A DNA stretch of 46,859 nucleotides, from NCBI GenBank assembly GCA_004294385.1, contig REAP01000016.1:1-46859 (forward strand), written 5' to 3'. Source of the stretch: Oscillatoriales cyanobacterium. GTDB taxonomy: Bacteria; Cyanobacteriota; Cyanobacteriia; Cyanobacteriales; Microcoleaceae. The notes under the pieces were generated by a model that had not been told where the DNA came from, ran no database searches, and saw only the letters and a program-made list of their open reading frames with translations. Below, one piece after another: positions 33,851-42,058 of this stretch; position 1 is the stretch's first letter, and the number at the start of each line of letters is the position of its first letter. A program made the position numbers and the translations under genes.

Positions 33851-35134
33851 TCAGCAGGGCTGCAATTTGATTTGTTCTTGTAGCACCTGCTCAAATTTTG
33901 ACAGATCTACTTCAAAATCAGCATCCTCATCAAATTTACCATGAGTAAGAAAATAATGCTCTTGACCAAGCCCTTTAAATTGGGTAAAGAAAAACGGTGT
34001 TGGTGAACTTTCTGGATATAGAACAAATATTTTAATTTTCCCCGAAAATATCGTTGTGCCTAAACCCGCTCCATGAGGTGCGACAATAATCTCGGCTCGG
34101 ATGAAAAGATCGACTTGCTCTCTGAATGACATATCTTCAAGAAAAACCGTCTTAAATCCAAATTTTGCCAAGTATTTTATTACCTGGTCTTCGTTAAGCA
34201 CCCTGCGATGTTTCGCATTGGCACGGGAGATATAGATTCGTTCTGTAGGTTTTTCAATCGGACTGAGATCGAGTTTATTAAAAACACAATTTCTGAGATA
34301 TTCATAGTATGGGGATGGCAGAAATCCATTTTCCATCCGACTGACAAAAGATGGCATCACGAGACGTTCTACCCTCACCCAAGTCCCTGTTTGAATGTAG
34401 ATTAGATTGAAGTTTGCTGGCAGAACACATTCCAATAATTCTCTGTGGGTAGTTGATAAAGAGTTAGGTACCAGAACAGTCAATTTTTGAGTCGGTCTGG
34501 CAATAATAGTCGAGTATATTCTTGGCAAGGAATCGTATAAAAAATGCCAGAAATTCTCAGCCGAAAGTGAAAAAATGTGGACTGATAGGTCTGGTATCGG
34601 TTTTGCCCATAACAGCTTGAGGCGATGAAGATATCCTTGCCGCCATCTAAAAATTGTCAGGCGATACTCCATTCCAGAATCTACGACAACTTCAAAGTCT
34701 TTTGTGCATATAGTTCCTGTGCCAATATGAACATAAGCTGGAACAACATCACAGACAAATATTTCGGACCGATCGAAGTAATCATTATTGTAATAAAGAC
34801 AAATATCTAGAAAATTGCGGTCAATCTGATTGGGTGTAAAGTCAACTCTTTCAGGTGGAAATAATACTTGAAAGTTTTCAATATTTTTACTTGAGCTATC
34901 TTTTGCTTGAAGGATTTGCTTTAGTTGTAATAATCGAAATATTGGAATAGATTCGAGAGTAGTCAAGATAAAATTATTCAGTTTCTCACCCAGTGATGCA
35001 GGGTTGGTGTTGCTGGATGAAGGGGGGATTTCGTGCGAAACCAAACTAGCCTTTAAGGCTATCAACTGTTGTTTTCGATTTGCACTGAGTAACGCCGGGT
35101 TTTGCGGAGAGTTGCTTGGTTGAGTCTCGATCAT
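33851..35134 (-). CDS. Glycosyltransferase family 61 protein (DUF563), copy A
   Basis: About 427 residues starting MIETQPSN; an in-frame TTG at 35158 adds eight residues, but ATG 35134 is preceded by AAGGCG. The GT61 core is seen as 'SAENFWHFLYDSLPRIYS', 'PTERIYISRANAKHRRVLNEDQV' and 'IIVAPHGAGLGTTIF', which is the nucleotide-sugar pocket motif of the family. The N-terminal ~100 residues are variable. GT61 enzymes transfer pentoses or GlcNAc-type sugars to glycans or peptides. With copy B it suggests sugar transfer to a product or a surface glycan near the sulfotransferases. Confidence 0.83.
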   Translation of the reverse strand: MIETQPSNSPQNPALLSANRKQQLIALKASLVSHEIPPSSSNTNPASLGEKLNNFILTTLESIPIFRLLQLKQILQAKDSSSKNIENFQVLFPPERVDFTPNQIDRNFLDICLYYNNDYFDRSEIFVCDVVPAYVHIGTGTICTKDFEVVVDSGMEYRLTIFRWRQGYLHRLKLLWAKPIPDLSVHIFSLSAENFWHFLYDSLPRIYSTIIARPTQKLTVLVPNSLSTTHRELLECVLPANFNLIYIQTGTWVRVERLVMPSFVSRMENGFLPSPYYEYLRNCVFNKLDLSPIEKPTERIYISRANAKHRRVLNEDQVIKYLAKFGFKTVFLEDMSFREQVDLFIRAEIIVAPHGAGLGTTIFSGKIKIFVLYPESSPTPFFFTQFKGLGQEHYFLTHGKFDEDADFEVDLSKFEQVLQEQIKLQPC

Positions 35135-35261
35135 ATCAGTCACGCCTTGAATTATCAATTATTGATAATAGTAATATATAATTTAAATACTTGATCGCAA
35201 CTTCAAGATAAATTCAATACCTTTTGGTGGCAACTAAAGTCGATTTTTAATAGGCTATCTG

Positions 35262-36389
35262 TTAATGCGTAAGTGCCAGAGACAATATTTTTTGCAATTT
35301 CAATGGATCTACCCATGTTTGCCAATCTTCATCAACATTTTCACCAAAAATGTGCCAATGAATATGCTCCATTAAATTAGCAACGATCCAAGATGAATGA
35401 TACCAATAGTGTTTGTTGTAAATTTCAATAATAATTGCCCCTGGTTTACAAAAAATTTGATTGTATATCCCTGCTCCGTGAGATCCAAGCACGACTTGAG
35501 CCTCTGAAAAAATTTCTATCTGCTCGACCAAACTCAGCTCTTCGCAGTGGATAATCTCAAAATTGTAATCTTTCAAAATTGGTAATATCTCGGCTTCATT
35601 GACGATTTTTCGCGAAGAGTTAGAACGAGATATATAAATTCGGCGATGGCTTGACCGATTACTTTTCCGATCTGCAACTGAAGCTAGCAATCTATTTCTC
35701 GTAGTCAACAGATGTGTTTTGCTTGGTCGCCCTGGATTTTGGGCTGCATGACAGAGAATTAAATTTTCAACTACAATGCTTTCTTCTTTGATTTTAACAA
35801 TTTGGTCTTCCTGAATTCCTAACAGGTTTAGAGCATCAATTATATATCTGGGAGAGCCATCAGGAATAATAAAATTTAGATCGCTACTTAATGATTCTAG
35901 TAAAGCAAGCTTTGGTAAAGAATCCATCAGCCAGTGAGCATAATTTAATGTATGATTAGACAAAAGCGACACGTAAGTACCCGGCAATACTTGGGAACTA
36001 TCAAGATTTTGCTTAATTTGCTCTAAGTTTAAACTAACATCCATGTTCTGACCATAAACAGATTGACTGAGAATTTCAAGATTAGATGTAACAACCAGTC
36101 CTTTGGCGTTGAGAACTGTGGCGCATGGAATAGTACATCTAAATGTTTCGGCAATTTCATAAGCTGTGATACAGTAAAGATCATAAAAATCTTTTTCCCT
36201 GGCGATTTTAGTACCGGCTAATTGTGAGCTAGGAGAATTATTAATGAGTGTTTCCCCATTCTTAATTACGTAAAATATGTCTTCCTCAAGTGTGTTTGAA
36301 GGTTTGCGAATCTGGACTATCGGTGTTTCAATTACCTCGAACAACCATTCATTTTTTTCAGCCAAATCCTTTAAATTTGTATCGATCAT
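35262..36389 (-). CDS. Glycosyltransferase family 61 protein (DUF563), copy B
   Basis: About 375 residues from MIDTNLKD; TTG codons at 36434 are an alternative start, but an AGGA site lies just before ATG 36389. Family motifs are 'LNYAHWLMDSLPKLALLES', 'HRRIYISRSNSSRKIVNEAEI' and 'VVLGSHGAGIYNQIFCKPGAIIIEI'. It shares only the core motifs with copy A, so this is an old divergence rather than a recent duplication. It lies 40 bases downstream of a truncated sulfotransferase gene. Confidence 0.83.
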   Translation of the reverse strand: MIDTNLKDLAEKNEWLFEVIETPIVQIRKPSNTLEEDIFYVIKNGETLINNSPSSQLAGTKIAREKDFYDLYCITAYEIAETFRCTIPCATVLNAKGLVVTSNLEILSQSVYGQNMDVSLNLEQIKQNLDSSQVLPGTYVSLLSNHTLNYAHWLMDSLPKLALLESLSSDLNFIIPDGSPRYIIDALNLLGIQEDQIVKIKEESIVVENLILCHAAQNPGRPSKTHLLTTRNRLLASVADRKSNRSSHRRIYISRSNSSRKIVNEAEILPILKDYNFEIIHCEELSLVEQIEIFSEAQVVLGSHGAGIYNQIFCKPGAIIIEIYNKHYWYHSSWIVANLMEHIHWHIFGENVDEDWQTWVDPLKLQKILSLALTH

Positions 36390-36473
36390 TAGTCCTGATT
36401 CTTTTTGCGAAATGTTCAGATTATTCAACAACAAAAAATATTTTAATTTGCATTAACTGCTCAAACCTACTCT

Positions 36474-36782
36474 TCAAATTACACATTTTATACATAATTC
36501 GTTAATCCATTCTCGATTCAAAAATTCTATTGGTTTCTCCTGAATAATCCTGGAAATTTCTTGAGGGTGTCCTGGTTTTGCCAGCGTAAATCCAGCCTTT
36601 TCAATGAGTTGAGTATTAAAATGATTAATTTGTTCGCTCTCAAAATAACCATTTGGGTTATGCGAACTGGATGGATACAACTGCTGTCCAAAGTCAACTC
36701 CTAATTTAGCCAGTATAGAAGAGACAAGAGATGTACCAGAGCGATAGCAACCGAGAACAAAAATTACCGATGTGTTTGACAT
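36474..36782 (-). pseudogene. Truncated sulfotransferase family gene (N-terminal ~100 residues)
   Basis: The 102-codon frame starts MSNTSVIFVLGCYRSGTSL, a textbook 5'-phosphosulfate loop (CYRSGTS), followed by 'ILAKLGVDFG' and 'PNGYFESEQINHFN', which match the start of PF13469/PF00685-like sulfotransferases. It then ends at TGA 36474 after 'EWINELCIKCVI'. Family members run to about 200-300 residues and need the 3'-phosphate motif, which is missing. Nothing after the stop continues the family. It is a broken gene, or less likely a short nucleotide-binding protein. Confidence 0.7.
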
Positions 36783-36880
36783 ATGGGTTGACTAATAAAA
36801 GTAAGAGAGGATAAAGTAAAATTTATCCATAACCTATAGTATCACATTGCTTCAAAATGACGGTTATTCTAAATATAATG

Positions 36881-37469
36881 TCAGCTTAAATTTGATAATT
36901 CCTCATAATAGGCTTTTAATAAACCTTCAGCGATTGACTCCCAAGAGAACACTTGTTGAACCTTTGGCAAATGAACTTTTGGTAATAGATGATCTTTCTT
37001 TAAAGTTACGACTTGACTAAAGGCATCAATAATGATATGTCGCAAATTGCTTCACCTGTCCCATTAAGGTTGTCATCGGATTCTGGTTGGTTTGAAAATT
37101 TTTAAATGGAGCAGTTACCAGCAAATCGTCCCAGTCATAAAATAAAACCTTTGACTTTTTTGACAAAACTATTAGCCACGTTAAGGCAGGACCTAACTGA
37201 GGCTGAAAGAGGTGAGCTATATCACAAGGGGGGTAATCATCAAGGAACTGCCTTAAAAAGGTAATCTTGAATGGTGTATTAATCAGCCTGTGGGATACAC
37301 CATCTCGAACTTCTTCACGATCTTTCACTCCCAGAGTTGTATCCGTAGAGAATACTCTTACGTTATGCCCAAGTTTAGTCAAGGCAACAGCTAAATTGTG
37401 ATAGCGAAAATAAGTACCTCTTCGCCAATTGTCGCAGTCATTTATGAAGTGAATAGTTAAGGGGGGCAT
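36881..37469 (-). pseudogene. Glycosyltransferase (GT4-like), internally deleted
   Basis: The N-terminal part (37469-37026) reads MPPLTIHFINDCDNWRRGTY, then 'YHNLAVALTKLGHNVRVFSTD' and 'DIAHLFQPQLGPALTWLIV', the donor-independent N-domain of GT4-type enzymes, and stops at 37026. In a shifted frame overlapping that stop a C-terminal tail follows: AFSQVVTLKKDHLLPKVHL, then QQVFSWESIAEGLLKAYYEE, ending at TGA 36881. 'FSWESIAEGLLKAY' is the standard C-terminal helix of GT4. The Rossmann domain with the donor site is gone, so a central deletion has joined both ends. Confidence 0.72.
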
Positions 37470-37515
37470 GGTTTAGATTCCTCTTCTGGGATAGACAAGT
37501 AAAAGTTTTCAATTT

Positions 37516-37953
37516 CTATGTCAAATTGTGAGTATCTAAATCGGATTTAAATGCCGCTACTTCCGTATTCGGATCGAAATAAAAGCTCCATGAAGCGATT
37601 TTCCCATCCTCGTCTAAAATGATGTATTGGGCATCCTCAATCTCAAAAATTTTTTGGGTCTGCCTGCAAATTTCCTTGGTATGAGATATGATGCAGGCTT
37701 TATTGTCCTGAACGATGATGTCGATCAGCTCGTATTCTAAAAGTTCAGTGGTTTGTGCCCTGATCTCAAACGCTTCAATCACTGCCTTACGTCCGATTTT
37801 CTTGCCTAGATAAGGAATAGCTTTGTTGTATTCGTTTTGTGGAGCATAGAAAATAACCGATTCTGAAAGACCATTTATTACTGCCTCTATGTCATCCTTT
37901 GCTAGGCTCTCGCACCACTGCCTTAAAATTTGTTCTGCTTTTTCAGTTTTCAT
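37516..37953 (-). CDS. NTF2-like (SnoaL-type) fold protein
   Basis: A 145-residue protein with the alpha+beta cone pattern of the NTF2/SnoaL superfamily: helix 'AEQILRQWCESLAKDDIEAVINGLSESVIFYAP' at the start, 'GKKIGRKAVIEAFEIRAQTTE' in the middle, and a sheet ending 'AQYIILDEDGKIASWSFYFD'. Members act as cyclases, isomerases, dehydratases or binding proteins in natural-product pathways. Here it lies between the sulfotransferase and the broken GT4 gene. It is a good candidate for a shaping or cyclisation step, but the sequence alone does not decide the reaction. Confidence 0.7.
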   Translation of the reverse strand: MKTEKAEQILRQWCESLAKDDIEAVINGLSESVIFYAPQNEYNKAIPYLGKKIGRKAVIEAFEIRAQTTELLEYELIDIIVQDNKACIISHTKEICRQTQKIFEIEDAQYIILDEDGKIASWSFYFDPNTEVAAFKSDLDTHNLT

Positions 37954-38009
37954 GTTAGCTATTTTGATAATTGAACAAATGTTTCCAAAGATTGATAATT
38001 GCTAATGTT

Positions 38010-39227
38010 CTACAGCTCATTGGCAGTCATAGACTTCAATAGTGCCTCGTGATTCTTGTTAACTTCTGCGGCAAAACGATCGAAGAACTCGAATTCTTGA
38101 AATTGCTCAGAACCAGTTTTATACCCAGCATCCCGCAAGTTCTGCCTGGTATCTAAGTCGTTGAGATACTGGAGTTGCTCCTGGGTCAGAGTCAGCCCAA
38201 GATGGCGATAAATTATGTCTATGGAATCGGTAATGTTCTGAGTGAGGCAATTAAAGGAGAAACAAATTTTCTGTTCTGGGGGTAAGCTCTCAAAAAAGTT
38301 AATCATTTGGGTGGCTGCTTCTGCTCGAAAAGTTCGCTGCATCGGCACCCATTCAGGAATGGTGGTCACATCTACCCCTGACTTACTGTAAGCTGATTGG
38401 CAAATCAGCGTAATGTAAGAATTCATAAACGGTTCGGATTCTCTAGTAATCGTCACAAATAAAGCATCGGGGTAAAGTTGTCTCATCATTGCTAGTCGCT
38501 GAAGACACTCATTATCTTTCGAGACATAAATGCGATCGCCTCCGCGTAAATAAAGAACCTTTTGAATCACTTTATAATGGGCTTTGAGCATCTTCTCTTG
38601 AGTCTTGAGGGGAAGCTTGTCAAAGTTATTCAGACTGTTCAATAACTTAGGATAAGGAAAGCGGTTGATCACATAGAACTGATGGAGAAAACATTCTTCA
38701 AACAAGAAGCCGTCATCTTCATAGTCATTCAGATAGCTGTAATGCATTTTCTCAACCACTTGTGATTGGCCGCTGTTTCCCCAGTAGTTCACTTTGCTCA
38801 TTTGTTCCAAAAGACCAGTGGATTGGAACAGTTTCTGGAGCAGAATAGATGGATAACGCCACTCTAGCAATCGGATGGAAAAAAAAGTTTTTTCGTCAGA
38901 GGCTAAGGTCCGGTGCAGAAATGTTGTCGCACTGCGGGGCTGAGCAATGATGAAGATAGGTGTGCGAATAGCTTGGTTTCGATATTGTGGAAACAAGATT
39001 TCGTCAAGACACCAAAAAATTCCAACGAATGGGAGGCGTAACGTGTAATTGAGCAGATAACTGACCTGCTTTAGTCGATCTTTGAAGCCAATAGAACTCT
39101 CTGGGTCAAAAAGAACGTGTCGCCAGATACTAAAATAGGCTGGCCAATGAGGAAAAGGAGTTAGAACTACGGCTCCGATTAGGATAAGAAACACAATGAG
39201 AACAACAAAGAAGATCGAGATTAACAT
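38010..39227 (-). CDS. Membrane-anchored sulfotransferase (sulfotransferase-3 type)
   Basis: A 405-residue protein. An N-terminal hydrophobic anchor spans about residues 3-23. The PAPS 5'-phosphosulfate loop IIAQPRSATTFLHRTL lies at about 93-108, and the 3'-phosphate element 'PDALFVTITREPF'-like sequence ('LFVTITRESEPFMNSY') at about 255-270. 'KICFSFNCLTQNITDSIDIIYRHLGL' is the C-terminal helix region. PF13469-type enzymes sulfate small molecules, lipids or glycans. It lies 53 bases downstream of the amidinotransferase stop, so both probably share a transcript from the divergent promoter gap. Confidence 0.82.
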   Translation of the reverse strand: MLISIFFVVLIVFLILIGAVVLTPFPHWPAYFSIWRHVLFDPESSIGFKDRLKQVSYLLNYTLRLPFVGIFWCLDEILFPQYRNQAIRTPIFIIAQPRSATTFLHRTLASDEKTFFSIRLLEWRYPSILLQKLFQSTGLLEQMSKVNYWGNSGQSQVVEKMHYSYLNDYEDDGFLFEECFLHQFYVINRFPYPKLLNSLNNFDKLPLKTQEKMLKAHYKVIQKVLYLRGGDRIYVSKDNECLQRLAMMRQLYPDALFVTITRESEPFMNSYITLICQSAYSKSGVDVTTIPEWVPMQRTFRAEAATQMINFFESLPPEQKICFSFNCLTQNITDSIDIIYRHLGLTLTQEQLQYLNDLDTRQNLRDAGYKTGSEQFQEFEFFDRFAAEVNKNHEALLKSMTANEL

Positions 39228-39279
39228 ATCCAGATATGATTGGTTGACAACTACTTGCTAAACTTCATCTTGGCTCAAT

Positions 39280-40419
39280 CTAACTGAAATAATCTTCTAA
39301 AGAGCCTTCCCTGACAGTATCTAGCGTAAAACAATGGAAACCACCTCCAAAAATTCTCCGATGCCGATGCCGCACTGGAATAGGGGTAAACCCATGCTTT
39401 TCTAGCGTTTTTATCAGCTCTGGGAATAAAGAATTAACAATGATTTTATTTTCATCGATCGACAAAACATTTAAATCAATGTACTTAGTCGTCAGGATTA
39501 AATCATCTTCTTCATATTCAGGAAAAATATTCTCATTTGGTTCAGGTGGGTAAATAATATCCCATTTTTGCAAAGCTTCTGGTAATTTGTCAAGAAACTG
39601 AGGATTCCGTAATAACAATGTGCCTGGTTTTAGGGGTAAAACAATACTGTCAATATGATTATCAGCAAACTGATACACCATGTGGAATTTGAATTTACCT
39701 TCAAAATGACGCTGCAACCACTGGAATCCTAAATAATGATTTTTGGTCGCCACATTGATGAGAATATCTTTGCCAAAGCGGATGCACTGGGCCGCATCAA
39801 ACATCATTTCATGACCGATATCAAATTCAGATTCGATCTGCGGATAAACCTCCTGCATAGCCGGTACATTTTGACCAGAAATATAGGACGTATCAAAGGA
39901 TCTGTCCGTCATGATCGGTTTGGGCATTGTTGTCCATTTCGCACCCCTTTGAAAATATTCATAAAAAATAGGTTTTAGTAAATCATTTTCAAAGTATCTA
40001 GCCCTGACTTGAGGGGGAGTTTCCAAAATTTCATTCCCCATAATGATAGCTTGATCGCGAACATTCAATGCGGGAATACAGGTAGATTTCCAATAAGGGG
40101 TTTCAAATTTGATCGCTCGATTTAAGGTAATTGGTCTGTGTACTTTAACTCCCAATTGGGTTAAAGTATTTACTAAATCATCAACATCTTCATTCAATTC
40201 TTCCAAGTATTGTTTCTTGAGTGGCTTGGTAGCAGAGTTTGCAGTAGCTGGTTCATCTTTCTTGCCATCCTCCCCATAGGAAGGATAACAAAATGCTGAA
40301 TAAGCAACATCATGGAAAAAAACTTTAAAAGAAAGCTCTAAATCTTGAGTGTTGTAATTAATTGGCGATCCAACAATCACTTCTTTCAGGGGCGACCATT
40401 CGTTGAAACTGTTTAGCAT
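39280..40419 (-). CDS. Amidinotransferase (AGAT/CyrA/SxtG-like)
   Basis: A 379-residue transamidinase that moves the amidino group of arginine to an amine acceptor. It aligns by eye along its length with arginine:glycine amidinotransferase: NEWSPLKEVIVGSP at the start, 'QRGAKWTTMPKPIM' (about 157-170), 'FDAAQCIRFGKDI' with Asp208, 'DNHIDSIVLPLKPG' with His255, and FGGGFHCFTLD with Cys363, the catalytic triad. Acceptor-side residues differ from AGAT: Ala252 and Asn254 lie where AGAT has Asn and Met. Relatives make guanidinoacetate (CyrA, cylindrospermopsin) or a saxitoxin intermediate (SxtG). First gene of the minus-strand series. Confidence 0.9.
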   Translation of the reverse strand: MLNSFNEWSPLKEVIVGSPINYNTQDLELSFKVFFHDVAYSAFCYPSYGEDGKKDEPATANSATKPLKKQYLEELNEDVDDLVNTLTQLGVKVHRPITLNRAIKFETPYWKSTCIPALNVRDQAIIMGNEILETPPQVRARYFENDLLKPIFYEYFQRGAKWTTMPKPIMTDRSFDTSYISGQNVPAMQEVYPQIESEFDIGHEMMFDAAQCIRFGKDILINVATKNHYLGFQWLQRHFEGKFKFHMVYQFADNHIDSIVLPLKPGTLLLRNPQFLDKLPEALQKWDIIYPPEPNENIFPEYEEDDLILTTKYIDLNVLSIDENKIIVNSLFPELIKTLEKHGFTPIPVRHRHRRIFGGGFHCFTLDTVREGSLEDYFS

Positions 40420-40886
40420 ACTTACACTGATTTTTTAATCGACTGGATAAGATTACCATAGTTTTGAGCATTCAACCACAGTCCGCTCAAAATTCCTCTA
40501 GAACATTGTCTTTTCGGCTCTCCCGCCATAACCATCATCTGTCACTATGCAAAAAGTCTTGCAGCATCTAAAGTCTGGTTTTTGGGTAGTATAAAGCACT
40601 TCAGCGTTCTGCTTGCAGTACCACTTCGCGATCGCTTGTCAGCCAATAGTTCTAGAATTTAGGACTAATGGGAGGTTTCCGCGTTTGACAGATAAGGGGT
40701 AATATAGAAAAAGTCTAATTATTTGTAAAATCAGAGTTAGGGTGATGTTTAGATTAAGAGTGCTTAGTAAAACTTAAACAAAAAAAAAGTGAACTTAGGG
40801 TATAATGCTTGCTTGTCAGTTAATCAGACTGTCAAGTTAGATTTTTTTTGCTAAAACTTCAGACAAATACAGAAAAGGAGAAACCA
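40420..40886. promoter_or_regulatory. Divergent regulatory gap between amidinotransferase and O-methyltransferase
   Basis: A 467-base gap feeds both arms of the island. On the plus strand a perfect TATAAT lies at 40801-40806, with no convincing -35 element at the right spacing. Just downstream (40812-40836) is a dyad CTTGTCAGT...ACTGTCAAG with one mismatch, overlapping the expected transcription start. An AAAAGGAG ribosome site precedes ATG 40887. The minus-strand promoter was not pinned down. A HIP1 octamer (GCGATCGC) sits at about 40629. Confidence 0.6.
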
Positions 40887-42026
40887 ATGGTCACAAACTT
40901 TGAAAAATTGTCCGCCTCCCAAGACGGTATTGTCGATTCACAAAACCATAATCACCAGAGCGATCTAAAAATGCTAAGGTTGCTTAATAATAATAAAGAT
41001 TCATTAAGGATGGATGACCTGGTACTTCTTTTGTATGGTCACTCGGCATTTCAATCTCTTTATGCTGGCTGTGAACTAGGGGTATTTGAACTGCTATCAC
41101 GGCAACCGGAGCTTTCCCAAGCAGAAATTGGTCAACAATTGCAGTTAGAAGCCTATCCCATCAAGGCTTTACTGTTAGGACTAACAGCCTTGAAACTGAT
41201 TCTAAAAGTTGACAATAAATATCGCAATAGTTTGGTGATTCAAATGCTGTTCTTGGAAGGCATTTGGCAAGAATTTTACGATACAGTTCTTTTTGAGGCA
41301 CGCATTGTTTATCCGGGATCAATGGATTTCGTGGAATCCTTACGTCAGAATAGAAATGTAGGATTGAGACAATTCCCCGGTAAAGGCCCTGATTTGTATC
41401 ATCGCTTGTCCGAAAACCCACCCCTGGAAACTGTTTTCTATAACTTCATGGGTTCTTGGTCAAAGTTGGTTAACCCTTTGCTTTTAAAGAACGTTGATTT
41501 TTCTCATTTTCGCGATGTGGTTGATGTGGGCGGTGGAGATGCCACTAATTCAATTTCTCTAGCTAAAGCCTTCCCCAATCTCAAAATAACGCTGATGGAC
41601 ATTCCAGCGAGTTGTCAAATTGCTCAAAAAAACATTGATGAACATCAGTTAACTGACAGAATTAATGTTTTTGGAGCAAATATATTTGTTGACGAATTCC
41701 CCCAAGAGCAAGATTGTTTTCTCTTTATCCATGTATTAGTAATTTGGTCTTTAGACAAGAATACATCATTGCTGCGTCGTGCTTATGAAGCCCTCAAACC
41801 AGGAGGTTCCGTCGTCATTTTTAATATGATGACCTCAGATGAGGAAGATGGGCCTGTGATGAGTGCCCTTGATTCATCCTACTTTGTTTCTATTCCCCAT
41901 GAAGGAGGTATGATTTATACTTGGAGTGACCATGAAAACTGCTTGAGAGAAGCTGGATTCACGGAAATGAAGCGAATTTATTGCGATTATTGGGCTCCTA
42001 GTGGAATTATTGTCGCAACTAAATAG
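40887..42026 (+). CDS. O-methyltransferase-like protein with dimerisation domain (PF00891 type)
   Basis: About 379 residues. An N-terminal winged-helix dimerisation region (about 40-110: 'LYAGCELGVFELLSRQPELSQAEIGQQL') precedes a SAM-binding domain with VVDVGGGDATNSISLAKAFP (motif I, about 211-230) and 'MDIPASCQIAQ'. The canonical catalytic HxxHDW block reads HVLVIW (282-287), so the general-base His is Val285 and the Asp is Ile286. It may therefore bind SAM and substrate without the usual His base, or use another chemistry. ATG 40887 has a strong AAGGAG site; a TTG at 40848 is rejected. First gene of the plus-strand arm. Confidence 0.85.
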   Translation: MVTNFEKLSASQDGIVDSQNHNHQSDLKMLRLLNNNKDSLRMDDLVLLLYGHSAFQSLYAGCELGVFELLSRQPELSQAEIGQQLQLEAYPIKALLLGLTALKLILKVDNKYRNSLVIQMLFLEGIWQEFYDTVLFEARIVYPGSMDFVESLRQNRNVGLRQFPGKGPDLYHRLSENPPLETVFYNFMGSWSKLVNPLLLKNVDFSHFRDVVDVGGGDATNSISLAKAFPNLKITLMDIPASCQIAQKNIDEHQLTDRINVFGANIFVDEFPQEQDCFLFIHVLVIWSLDKNTSLLRRAYEALKPGGSVVIFNMMTSDEEDGPVMSALDSSYFVSIPHEGGMIYTWSDHENCLREAGFTEMKRIYCDYWAPSGIIVATK

Positions 42027-42058
42027 TCTTTAAGCGTATCTAAAAAGTCTATTGATTT

